Shown piece after piece: positions 56,892 to 64,000 of a stretch of 64,000 nt of DNA (its first letter is position 1; the number at the start of each line of letters is the position of its first letter). The DNA is taken from NCBI RefSeq assembly GCF_001278075.1, contig NZ_CP011340.1, positions 3,782,001-3,846,000 on the forward strand, written 5' to 3'. The notes beneath the pieces were generated by a model that was not told the origin of the DNA, did no database searches, and was given only the letters and a program-made list of their open reading frames with translations. Origin of the DNA: Streptomyces pristinaespiralis (lineage in GTDB: Bacteria > Actinomycetota > Actinomycetes > Streptomycetales > Streptomycetaceae). A program made the position numbers and the translations under genes.

Positions 56892-59561
56892 TCAGCCGAC
56901 CTTGAAGGTGCCGACCGCCGTGGAGAACACGACGTCCTTGGCCGGATCCCACATGTCGGCGCGACCGGCGGCCAGAATCGCGTACTCGGTCCCGTCGGCG
57001 GCGACGAAGGCCTGGTCGATCACATGACGCCGCAGGTCGCTCTCCTCGGGTTCCGGAACGTGCGTGAACTCCCAGAGCGCGCCCGGCCGGCCCTGGTAGG
57101 TGTTCTCCTCCAGGCGGAGCCGCTCGTAGTCGCTCCCGGCCTTGGCCAGATGCTTCTGCTCCAGGCCCGTGAAGTTGTCGTACGAACTCATCGGCGTGTT
57201 CTTGACGATGCCGATCTGGATGTAGTCGCCGCCGGTGGGCGCCTCGTAGAAGACCTGGCTGCCGGCCTGCCGGCGTGACCACCCCTCCATCACGCCGACG
57301 GTGAACCCGGCGGGGTCCTGCTTCAGCACGAAACCGGCCGGGAGCACCGGGTCGGCGCCGGGCGACGGCCCCGTCGCGCCGGGAGACGCGGTCGTGGCCG
57401 GCGTGGTGGACGGCGCCGGGGGCGGCGGGGTCGGCGAGGGCGACGTGGAGGCCTTCGCATCCCCCTCGGGCGTCCCGACGACCTCGATGGAGGGATCGGC
57501 CCGGTCCTCCCGGTCCTGGAGCATCAGCACGCCCGCTGTCGCGCCGCCGCCGATGACGAACGCGGCGGTGAGGGTCGCCGTCCACACCAGGACCCGGCGC
57601 TTGCGGCCGCCGTCGGCGGCGGGGCCGTCGTACGCGCCGGGGTGCGGGGGCTGCGGCGCGTACGGTGCGGGCACATGGGCCGCGGCGCCGCCGTCCACGG
57701 CGGTGGGTGTGGGCACCGGGGCGGCCGGGTCCGGCCCGGGCGCGGCCCCCATGGCGCCGGGCGGCGCGGCCGGGCCCGCGCCGGCGGACCCGGCGGGGTG
57801 AGGCGCCTCTGCGGGGGCGCCGGAGGCGGGCGGTGCGGCGACCGCGGGGCCGGCGGTGCGGTCGGGCGTGGCCTCTGCAGGGCCGGAGGTCGGGTGAGGG
57901 GTCGCCTCCGGGGGGCCGGAGGTCGGGTGAGGGGTCGCCTCTGCGGGCGCGCCGGAGGCGGGCGGTGCGGCGGCTGCGGGGCCGGGGCCGGGGCCGTAGG
58001 GAGTCACGGGGTACCCCATGGGCGGCTGACCGGGCATGGGCCACACCGGCGGCTGCGGGGCGGGGCCCGTGGCCGGCTGCGCCGGGCCACCGCCCGTGAG
58101 GCGCAGCAGCACGGGGCCGAGCAGCAGCGCGCCGCCCACCCACAGCAGTCCGAACAGCAGCGCGTCCGGCACGCTCGGGGCCACCTCGGTCCTGCCCATG
58201 CCGCCGAAGTCGCCGACGGCGCCCGCCAGGTCCGTGGTGACTCCGCTGACGCCGGTGAACGTCAGGAGCAGCGCCAGCGTGAACGCCCCGGCCAGCACCT
58301 GCTCGCGGCGGTCGGCCGAGCGCCGGGCCGTCCAGAGGCCGATGGCCAGCGCGCACACGGTGCCGAGCACCAGGGCGCCGGCCACGGCGCCCCCGCCCCA
58401 TTCGTCGGAGATCTCCCCGAGGCCGATGGAGCCGCGCTCCACGGCGGAGTCACCCCATCCGACGCTGCCGCGGAAGCTGTACTCGACGGAGCCACCCCAG
58501 CTCAGCCCCAGCACGGCGAAACCGATGTTGGGCAGGAGCGGCAGCGCGAGCAGCAGGGCCGTGCCGTCCACGTCGTCGGTACGGGCGAAGACCACGAAGC
58601 CGACCAGCGAGCACAGCGCGGCCACCGCGCACACCACTCCGGCGGCCGTGCCCAGTGCCCGGACCGCCGACCGGGCGCCGGGACGCTGCGCGAGCGCGGC
58701 CGCGAACCGGTCCCGCTGAAGCACCCAGCCGGTCACCACCAGGGAGATCACAAGGGCGCCGAGCGCGGCGAGCACGGGCGAGGAGGAGACCTTCACGCCC
58801 ATGATCTCGGGCTGTGCGAACAGGCCGAGCACCAGTACCGCGCCCGTCACCAGGACGGAGACACGCACCGCGGCCTCCGGTCCCTCGCCGCGCCGGCGCA
58901 GTGTCCGGGCGCCCAGCCAGAGGGCGGCGATCCACAGCGCGGTCACCGTCAGCGGTACGAGCGAGAGGGACGCCGCTCCCTGAGCGAGGTCGTCCATGCC
59001 GGAGCCGAAGGAGCCGTCACCGTCGGATTCGAAGCCGGAACCGCCGCCGAAGCCGGAACCGCCCGGCCCGTACGGCGACGCTCCGGCAGCCTTCAGCTCG
59101 AAGCCGCCGCCGACACCCTGGAGCAGCAGGGCGAGGGCGATCCGGAGCCGCTCGCTCCAGCCGACGAAGACGTCGTCGTCCTGGCCGTAGGAAGGAATCG
59201 CCAGCCCGATCGCGAGCACCAGGAGCAGTCCGGTCGGCCACACGGCGGCCTTCGCGGCCGACAGCCAGTCGCCCTTCAGCGCCCGGCCGAGGAACGCGCC
59301 GAGGGGCGACGGCGGTACGGGGCCGGGCCCGTACCCCGGCGGGGGCGGCACGGCGGGAGCGGGCGGCGCAGCCGGTGCCGAAGGGGCCGACGGAGGCGGG
59401 GCGGCAGGGGCCGACGGAGGCGGCGGAGCGGCGGGTGCCGGAGGGGCCGGCGACGCCGCCGGCGCGGACGGCACTTCGGGCAGCCGCTCCTTCCCGCATT
59501 TCATGCAGAAGCGCGCCTCGTCCGGGAACGGGGTGCCGCAGTGCAGGCAGTACGACGCCAT
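56892..59561 (-). CDS. Large zinc-ribbon membrane protein with extracytoplasmic C-terminal domain
   Basis: 889 residues in four parts. (a) N-terminal zinc ribbon with C5/C8 and C19/C22 (YCLHCG, FCMKCG). (b) A Pro/Ala/Ser-rich linker. (c) A polytopic membrane domain of about eight to ten helices (residues about 120-490), with a Gly/Ser-rich loop GSGFGGGSGFESDGDGSFGS. (d) A second long Pro/Ala linker with TPHPTSGP-type repeats, one further helix (VLVWTATLTAAFVIGGGATA), and an outside domain of about 150 residues (FTVGVMEGWSRRQAGSQVFY), like domains attached to Streptomyces Ser/Thr kinases. The architecture suggests a membrane sensor or wall-linked protein; function is unknown. The ATG at 59561 is directly before the ribbon. 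Confidence 0.83.
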   Translation of the reverse strand: MASYCLHCGTPFPDEARFCMKCGKERLPEVPSAPAASPAPPAPAAPPPPSAPAAPPPSAPSAPAAPPAPAVPPPPGYGPGPVPPSPLGAFLGRALKGDWLSAAKAAVWPTGLLLVLAIGLAIPSYGQDDDVFVGWSERLRIALALLLQGVGGGFELKAAGASPYGPGGSGFGGGSGFESDGDGSFGSGMDDLAQGAASLSLVPLTVTALWIAALWLGARTLRRRGEGPEAAVRVSVLVTGAVLVLGLFAQPEIMGVKVSSSPVLAALGALVISLVVTGWVLQRDRFAAALAQRPGARSAVRALGTAAGVVCAVAALCSLVGFVVFARTDDVDGTALLLALPLLPNIGFAVLGLSWGGSVEYSFRGSVGWGDSAVERGSIGLGEISDEWGGGAVAGALVLGTVCALAIGLWTARRSADRREQVLAGAFTLALLLTFTGVSGVTTDLAGAVGDFGGMGRTEVAPSVPDALLFGLLWVGGALLLGPVLLRLTGGGPAQPATGPAPQPPVWPMPGQPPMGYPVTPYGPGPGPAAAAPPASGAPAEATPHPTSGPPEATPHPTSGPAEATPDRTAGPAVAAPPASGAPAEAPHPAGSAGAGPAAPPGAMGAAPGPDPAAPVPTPTAVDGGAAAHVPAPYAPQPPHPGAYDGPAADGGRKRRVLVWTATLTAAFVIGGGATAGVLMLQDREDRADPSIEVVGTPEGDAKASTSPSPTPPPPAPSTTPATTASPGATGPSPGADPVLPAGFVLKQDPAGFTVGVMEGWSRRQAGSQVFYEAPTGGDYIQIGIVKNTPMSSYDNFTGLEQKHLAKAGSDYERLRLEENTYQGRPGALWEFTHVPEPEESDLRRHVIDQAFVAADGTEYAILAAGRADMWDPAKDVVFSTAVGTFKVG

Positions 59562-59705
59562 GGGGAGACTCCGAAAGGGCAAGCGGTGACGGGGAGACGG
59601 GGACGAAGGGCACAAGGGCCGTGAGCGGTCTTAGACAACTGACTCATCTTCACCATCGGGTGGTTCCCGTCAACTCGCCCTTCCACAAAGGAAGTAGGCG
59701 CGTCC

Positions 59706-60638
59706 TCAGAACACGGACAGACCCGTCAGTGTCGTGAAGCGGTCCAGTGCGGCCACCCCCGCCACCGAGTTGCCCCGCGCGTCAAGACCCGGGCTCCAGA
59801 CGCACAGCGTGCACCGCCCCGGCACGACCGCCACGATCCCACCGCCCACCCCGCTCTTTCCGGGCAGTCCGACGCGGTAGGCGAAGTCCCCTGCCGCGTC
59901 GTAGGTACCGCACGTGAGCATCACGGCGTTGATCTGCTTTGCCTCGCTGCGGGTCAGCAGCCGCGAGCCGTCGGCGCGCAGCCCGTGCCGGGCCAGGAAA
60001 CGGGCGGCCAGGGTGAGATCGGCGCAGCTCATCTCGATCGAGCACTGCCAGAAGTAGTGGTCGAGCAGTGTCGGCACGGGGTTGACGATGTTGCCGTACG
60101 AGGCCATGAAGTGGGCGAGGGCGGCATTGCGGTCGCCGTGCGCGGACTCCGACTCGGCGACCTCGGGGTCGAACGCCAGGTCCGGGTTGCCGCTCTCCTG
60201 CCGCAGGAACTCCAGCAGTTCGCTGCTCGCGTCGCCGGTCAGGGTCTGCAGCCGGTCGGTGACGACGAGGGCTCCGGCGTTGATGAACGGGTTGCGCGGG
60301 ATCCCGTTCTCGTACTCCAGCTGCACCAGCGAGTTGAAGGGGTTGCCGGAGGGTTCACGGCCGACGCGCTCCCACAGGCTCTCGTCGTCCGCGGCGAGGG
60401 CGAGCGCCAGGGTGAAGACCTTGGTGATCGACTGTACGGAGAAGGGGCGTTGCCAGTCCCCCACCCCGTACACCTTGCCGCTGACGTCGGTGACGGCCAT
60501 GCCGAAGCGGTGCGGGTCGACCGAGGCGAGGGCCGGGATGTACTCGGCGGGCGTGCCGCTGCCGATCAGCGGGGCGACGTCGGCCGCGATCTGTTCCAGG
60601 ACCGCCTGGTAGTCGACGGCGATCCCCTGATGCTCCAT
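59706..60638 (-). CDS. glsA: Glutaminase A
   Basis: Hydrolyses glutamine to glutamate and ammonia. 310 residues, the family's usual length. The Ser-x-x-Lys motif is in FSVQSITKVFTLALAL; NPFINAGALVVTDRL, with catalytic-site Asn and Tyr regions later, is typical, as is the end GNSVAGVAALDRFT. It begins only 10 bp after menG, so it is probably cotranscribed with it. No link to quinone biosynthesis is known. Confidence 0.94.
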   Translation of the reverse strand: MEHQGIAVDYQAVLEQIAADVAPLIGSGTPAEYIPALASVDPHRFGMAVTDVSGKVYGVGDWQRPFSVQSITKVFTLALALAADDESLWERVGREPSGNPFNSLVQLEYENGIPRNPFINAGALVVTDRLQTLTGDASSELLEFLRQESGNPDLAFDPEVAESESAHGDRNAALAHFMASYGNIVNPVPTLLDHYFWQCSIEMSCADLTLAARFLARHGLRADGSRLLTRSEAKQINAVMLTCGTYDAAGDFAYRVGLPGKSGVGGGIVAVVPGRCTLCVWSPGLDARGNSVAGVAALDRFTTLTGLSVF

Positions 60639-60648
60639 GTCCGGCTGC

Positions 60649-61344
60649 CTACCGGGGCCTGGTGCCGCGGTGCAGTGCCACGATGCCGCCGGACAGGTTG
60701 CGCCAGGCGACCTCGGACCAGCCGGCCTGCTGCAGGCGGCCGGCGAGCGCGGGCTGGTCGGGCCAGCTCTGGATCGACTCGGCGAGGTAGACGTAGGCGT
60801 CGGGGTTGGAGGAGACGGCGCGCGCCACGGGAGGCAGGGCGCGCATCAGGTACTCCTCGTACACGACGCGGAACGGCGCCCAGGTGGGGTGCGAGAACTC
60901 GCAGATGACCACGCGTCCGCCCGGCCTGGTCACCCGGTACAGCTCACGCAGCGCGGCGTCGGTGTCCTGCACGTTGCGCAGTCCGAAGGAGATCGTCACG
61001 GCGTCGAAGACCCCGTCGGCGAACGGCAGCTTCGTCGCGTCGCCCGCGGTGAGCGGCAGCCAGGGGTTGCGCTTCTTGCCTTCGCGCAGCATTCCGAGGG
61101 AGAAGTCGCAGGGCACGACGTACGCGCCGGCGGCCGTGAACGGCAGGGACGAGGTCCCGGTGCCCGCGGCGAGGTCGAGGACCTTCTGCGCGGGGCGGGC
61201 GTCGACCGCCTTGGCGACCTCCTTGCGCCACAGCCTGGCCTGGCCGAGGGAGAGCACGTCGTTGGTGAGGTCGTACTTGGCCGCGACGTCGTCGAACATC
61301 GAGGCGACTTCGTGCGGCTGCTTTTCCAGGGAGGCTCGGGTCAC
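60649..61344 (-). CDS. menG: Demethylmenaquinone methyltransferase
   Basis: UbiE/COQ5-family enzyme, 231 residues, methylating demethylmenaquinone with S-adenosylmethionine. Motifs: [23 protein letters not shown] motif [15 protein letters not shown], and [20 protein letters not shown] followed by [14 protein letters not shown]. The GTG at 61344 gives the usual length; a much longer open frame upstream is not family-like. Works with mqnC and the MenJ-like reductase in menaquinone formation. Confidence 0.95.
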   Translation of the reverse strand: MTRASLEKQPHEVASMFDDVAAKYDLTNDVLSLGQARLWRKEVAKAVDARPAQKVLDLAAGTGTSSLPFTAAGAYVVPCDFSLGMLREGKKRNPWLPLTAGDATKLPFADGVFDAVTISFGLRNVQDTDAALRELYRVTRPGGRVVICEFSHPTWAPFRVVYEEYLMRALPPVARAVSSNPDAYVYLAESIQSWPDQPALAGRLQQAGWSEVAWRNLSGGIVALHRGTRPR

Positions 61345-61591
61345 GGACCCATTGTGCAACCCGGCCCGCCGACGCGACGGACCAGGGTTCCGCCCGCGCG
61401 CCACGGGTCCCGCCGGACGTCCCGTGCGCAGTCGGCACGCACCCCTTCCCGCGCGCCGGCGCTGCGAGGAACGGTGGATGTGCGCAGGACGGTGACGCTG
61501 CCGGGCGGCACCGAGGACCGGGCGTCGATCCCGGGGGCCGAGCTGTCCCCGCCGGCCGAGGCGGGGCGGCCGGCGGGCGGCGCGGGCCCGG

Positions 61592-62191
61592 CTACCTGCT
61601 CCGGTGGACCAGCCGCCCGCCGATGACGGTGGCCACGCAGGTCGACGCCCCGCGCCGGACCAGTTCGGCCCGGTCCCGCACGTCGAAGACCGCGAACCGG
61701 GCGGGGCCGCCCGGAGCCGGCATGGGAAGCAGGACGAGCGGCACCGGCGAGAAGGACGGGGGCCCCGGCAGGTTCGGCGGGCGTCCGCCCACGACCAGCC
61801 CGGCACGCCGCACGGCGTCCAGCGCGGGCCGGCTGCGCAACTCGCCCGCGATGGCGACCGTTCCGTGCGCCAGCATGCGCTGGACACCGCGGCGGGCGCT
61901 CGCCCCCCGCCGTGACGCGTCGGCGCGGAAGACGGCCTGCGCCCGCTCCCCCGTGATCGGCTCCGTGCCCAGCTCGGCGGCCTCGCGCGGGTCCGGGTGG
62001 TAGGTGGCTTCCAGCAGCTCGGGCCCGTAGGGGTTGAGCAGTCCCGGGGTGAGGATGCCGGGCCACCGTCGTACCCGCGCCTGCGGGCGGACGGCGGCCA
62101 GCTCCTCGTACGGGCCGACGGCCGCGACCTGCGCGCCGTCGACGAGGACGGCGAGCTCGGGCGAGGCCTCGGCGACGTGAAGGGTCAGCAC
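61592..62191 (-). CDS. Imidazolonepropionase-like composite-domain protein without metal site
   Basis: 199 residues. It begins like an amidohydrolase ([20 protein letters not shown]) and reaches the usual PGLLNP motif. The two metal-binding His that should follow (P-H-x-H) are Tyr55 and Pro57 ([13 protein letters not shown]). The (beta/alpha)8 barrel is shortened to about 90 residues, and the C-terminus returns to the composite beta domain ([13 protein letters not shown], ending [11 protein letters not shown]). It is therefore probably non-hydrolytic. It starts eight bases after mqnC, so the two are one operon. Function unknown. Confidence 0.8.
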   Translation of the reverse strand: MLTLHVAEASPELAVLVDGAQVAAVGPYEELAAVRPQARVRRWPGILTPGLLNPYGPELLEATYHPDPREAAELGTEPITGERAQAVFRADASRRGASARRGVQRMLAHGTVAIAGELRSRPALDAVRRAGLVVGGRPPNLPGPPSFSPVPLVLLPMPAPGGPARFAVFDVRDRAELVRRGASTCVATVIGGRLVHRSR

Positions 62192-62198
62192 GACGGCC

Positions 62199-63398
62199 TC
62201 AGTTCGAGGCGAGCAGCTTCAGCTCGGGGTGCGCCGTTCCGCCCTCGATCGCCGTGGACGAGATGTGCGACACGACCCGCTCGTCGACCGGGTCGTCCGC
62301 CGGGTCGTCGTGCACCACGATGTGCTCGTACGTCGTGGTCCGCTGCGCCGGGACGCGGCCCGACTTGCGGATCAGGTCGATGATCTCCATGCGGTTGGAG
62401 CGGTGCTTGGCGCCCGCCGAGGAGACGACGTTCTCCTCGAGCATGATCGAGCCGAGGTCGTCCGCGCCGTAGTGCAGCGACAGCTGGCCGACCTCCTTGC
62501 CGGTGGTGAGCCAGGAGCCCTGGATGTGCGCGACGTTGTCGAGGAAGAGCCGGGCGATCGCGATCATGCGCAGGTACTCGAAGAGCGTCGCCTGCGTACG
62601 GCCCTTGAGGTGGTTGTTCTCGGGCTGGTACGTGTACGGGATGAACGCGCGGAAGCCGCCCGTGCGGTCCTGCACGTCACGGATCATGCGCAGGTGCTCG
62701 ATGCGCTCGGCGTTGGTCTCGCCGGTACCCATCAGCATCGTGGAGGTGGACTCCACGCCCAGGTTGTGCGCGATCTCCATGATCTCGAGCCACCGCTCGC
62801 CGGACTCCTTGAGCGGGGCGATCGCCTTGCGGGGACGCTCCGGCAGCAGCTCGGCGCCGGCGCCCGCGAAGGAGTCGAGACCGGCGGCGTGGATGCGCGT
62901 GATCGCCTCTTCGACGGACACCCCGGAGATCCGGGCCATGTGCTCCACCTCGGACGCGCCGAGCGAGTGGATCACCAGCTGCGGGAACTCCTTCTTGATG
63001 GCCGCGAAGTGCTGCTCGTAGTACTCGACGCCGTAGTCCGGGTGGTGGCCGCCCTGGAACATGATCTGCGTGCCCCCGAGCTCGACGGTCTCCGCGCAGC
63101 GGCGCAGGATGTCGTCGAGGTCGCGGGTCCAGCCCTTCGCGGTGTCCTTCGGCGCGGCGTAGAAGGCGCAGAACTTGCACGCCGTGACACACACGTTGGT
63201 GTAGTTGATGTTGCGCTCGATGATGTACGTCGCGATGTGCTCGGTGCCGGCGTACCGGCGCCGGCGCACGGCGTCCGCCGCCACGCCCAGGGCGTGCAGC
63301 GGAGCGGAGCGGTAGAGCTCGAGCGCTTCCTCCGCCGTGATCCGCCCGCCTTCTGCGGCACGGTCCAGGACGGGCTGAAGATCGGCCTTCTCGGTCAC
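62199..63398 (-). CDS. mqnC: Cyclic dehypoxanthinyl futalosine synthase
   Basis: Radical SAM enzyme of the futalosine menaquinone pathway, cyclising dehypoxanthine futalosine. 399 residues, with Cys70-x3-Cys74-x2-Cys77 (VCVTACKFCAFY) binding the [4Fe-4S] cluster. Characteristic blocks are QIMFQGGHHPDYGVEYYEQH and HSLGASEVEHMARISGVSVE. The C-terminal EENVVSSAGAKHRSNRMEII favours MqnC over MqnE. The GTG start at 63398 gives the full family length. Shows that this organism makes menaquinone by the futalosine route, as S. coelicolor does. Confidence 0.94.
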   Translation of the reverse strand: MTEKADLQPVLDRAAEGGRITAEEALELYRSAPLHALGVAADAVRRRRYAGTEHIATYIIERNINYTNVCVTACKFCAFYAAPKDTAKGWTRDLDDILRRCAETVELGGTQIMFQGGHHPDYGVEYYEQHFAAIKKEFPQLVIHSLGASEVEHMARISGVSVEEAITRIHAAGLDSFAGAGAELLPERPRKAIAPLKESGERWLEIMEIAHNLGVESTSTMLMGTGETNAERIEHLRMIRDVQDRTGGFRAFIPYTYQPENNHLKGRTQATLFEYLRMIAIARLFLDNVAHIQGSWLTTGKEVGQLSLHYGADDLGSIMLEENVVSSAGAKHRSNRMEIIDLIRKSGRVPAQRTTTYEHIVVHDDPADDPVDERVVSHISSTAIEGGTAHPELKLLASN

Positions 63399-63473
63399 CG
63401 GGCGTCACCCTTCGGCGGTTTTTCGGTGGATCTACGGACCGATCCAGGCTACGCCACCCCTCCGGCCGGTCCG

Positions 63474-64000
63474 TCAGCCGGTCTTCTTGGTGAGGGTGGC
63501 GGTGGGCAGGCCCGCGGCCTCCTCGTCGGAGCGGTAACGCAGCGTCCCGTCGTCCTCGAGCGTGAACACCAGTCCGGCCTTCCCGGAGGTGCACTGGCCC
63601 TGCTTTCCCGGCCGTTCGGGGTCGGTGCGCTCGTCGACGCGCAGGGACCGTGCCGTGCTGCCCGCGGCGAGCCTGCCGACTCCGTGGCACTCGACGCTCA
63701 CCCCCAGCACGGAGATCGAGGTGGTGGTGCGCACGACGTCCTCACCCCTGCCGCCCTCGGTGAAGGTGACGGTCAGCGTGCCGTGCGGCAGGCCGGTCCG
63801 CTCGACCGCGGGCCCGCTCCACGTGCCGAGGAACGCCTCGGGCACCTCCTGGACCTGGGCGGAGGCGGACTCGCTGGGCGCCTTCGACGCCGTCGCGGCG
63901 GGCGGCTGGGCGCCGGCGTCCCCCTTGTCCGCGCCGGGGCCGCCCCGCCACATGTCGAGCAGGAGACCGCCGCCGACCGTGACGGCGGCGAGGGCGCCCG
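63474..64000 (-). CDS. Membrane-anchored protein, C-terminal part (N-terminus beyond the window)
   Basis: The frame is open to the window edge. A hydrophobic segment (GALAAVTVGGGLLLDMW) sits at the very end, then a linker and an extracytoplasmic beta-rich domain (FLGTWSGPAVERTG, HGTLTVTFTEGGRGEDVVRT, KAGLVFTLEDDGTLRYRSDE). Domains like this occur at the C-termini of Streptomyces Ser/Thr kinases and related anchored proteins, so the missing part may be a kinase. This is an inference from memory of the family. Two Cys (VECHGVG, QGQCTSG) could pair outside the cell. Confidence 0.65.
   Translation of the reverse strand, partial: GALAAVTVGGGLLLDMWRGGPGADKGDAGAQPPAATASKAPSESASAQVQEVPEAFLGTWSGPAVERTGLPHGTLTVTFTEGGRGEDVVRTTTSISVLGVSVECHGVGRLAAGSTARSLRVDERTDPERPGKQGQCTSGKAGLVFTLEDDGTLRYRSDEEAAGLPTATLTKKTG

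Overview
The window is chromosomal DNA from a high-GC actinomycete, almost certainly a Streptomyces. The evidence is the very high G+C at third codon positions, the frequent GTG starts, the ATGA/GTGA stop-start overlaps, the futalosine-type menaquinone gene mqnC, a Streptomyces griseus-type M28 aminopeptidase, and two nuo loci about 26 kb apart with korAB and a twin-kinase system beside the smaller one. That arrangement is also known from S. coelicolor. No rRNA, tRNA, prophage or insertion sequence was seen.

Layout. (1) 1-4884, minus strand: an accessory complex I cluster, nuoA2-B2-C2-H2-I2-J2 (J2 runs off the window), with no nuoD, E, F or G and with unusual low-complexity tails. (2) 5177-12663, plus strand: two paralogous sensor kinases, one LuxR-type response regulator, and korAB for 2-oxoglutarate:ferredoxin oxidoreductase. 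(3) 12677-20483: accessory genes (HxlR regulator with SDR, RarD-type transporter, TM-helix channel-like protein, small unknown, CGNR regulator with VOC protein, secreted M28 aminopeptidase). This part holds a 115-bp tandem array (16402-17220) and a 33-bp tandem array (18841-18972). (4) 20584-30555: ABC exporter, LolA-like protein, polyprenyl diphosphate synthase, a CocE-like protein that appears to have lost its nucleophile, fumarylacetoacetase, a secreted chitin-binding-type intradiol dioxygenase, and an AraC regulator. (5) 30705-46696, minus strand: the complete 14-gene nuoA-N operon with a Rex-type operator upstream of nuoA. (6) 47398-54697: NlpC/P60 hydrolase, imine reductase with a GlxA-type regulator, MBL hydrolase, gene relics (SDR, ABC exporter, TetR), TetR with a serine hydrolase, and a secreted protein. 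(7) 54896-64000: isoprenoid-quinone/energy genes (MenJ-like reductase, menG, mqnC), a degenerate amidohydrolase, glutaminase, a GNAT, a large zinc-ribbon membrane protein and a partial membrane-anchored protein.

How the genes fit together. Much of the window serves respiration. MqnC, MenG, the MenJ-like reductase and the polyprenyl synthase make or mature menaquinone. The 14-subunit complex I reduces it, probably under Rex (NADH/NAD+) control. The second nuo cluster lacks the NADH module and sits beside korAB, which makes reduced ferredoxin. A ferredoxin-driven complex I variant controlled by the intervening two-component system is therefore a reasonable but unproven hypothesis.

The less ordinary items are the 115-bp array, a two-copy repeat resembling a type I-E CRISPR repeat, the CocE-like protein without its catalytic Ser and Asp, a metal-site-less amidohydrolase between mqnC and menG, and a junction of two truncated relics near 51.87 kb. 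Function calls rest on reading motifs by eye; no database search was possible.
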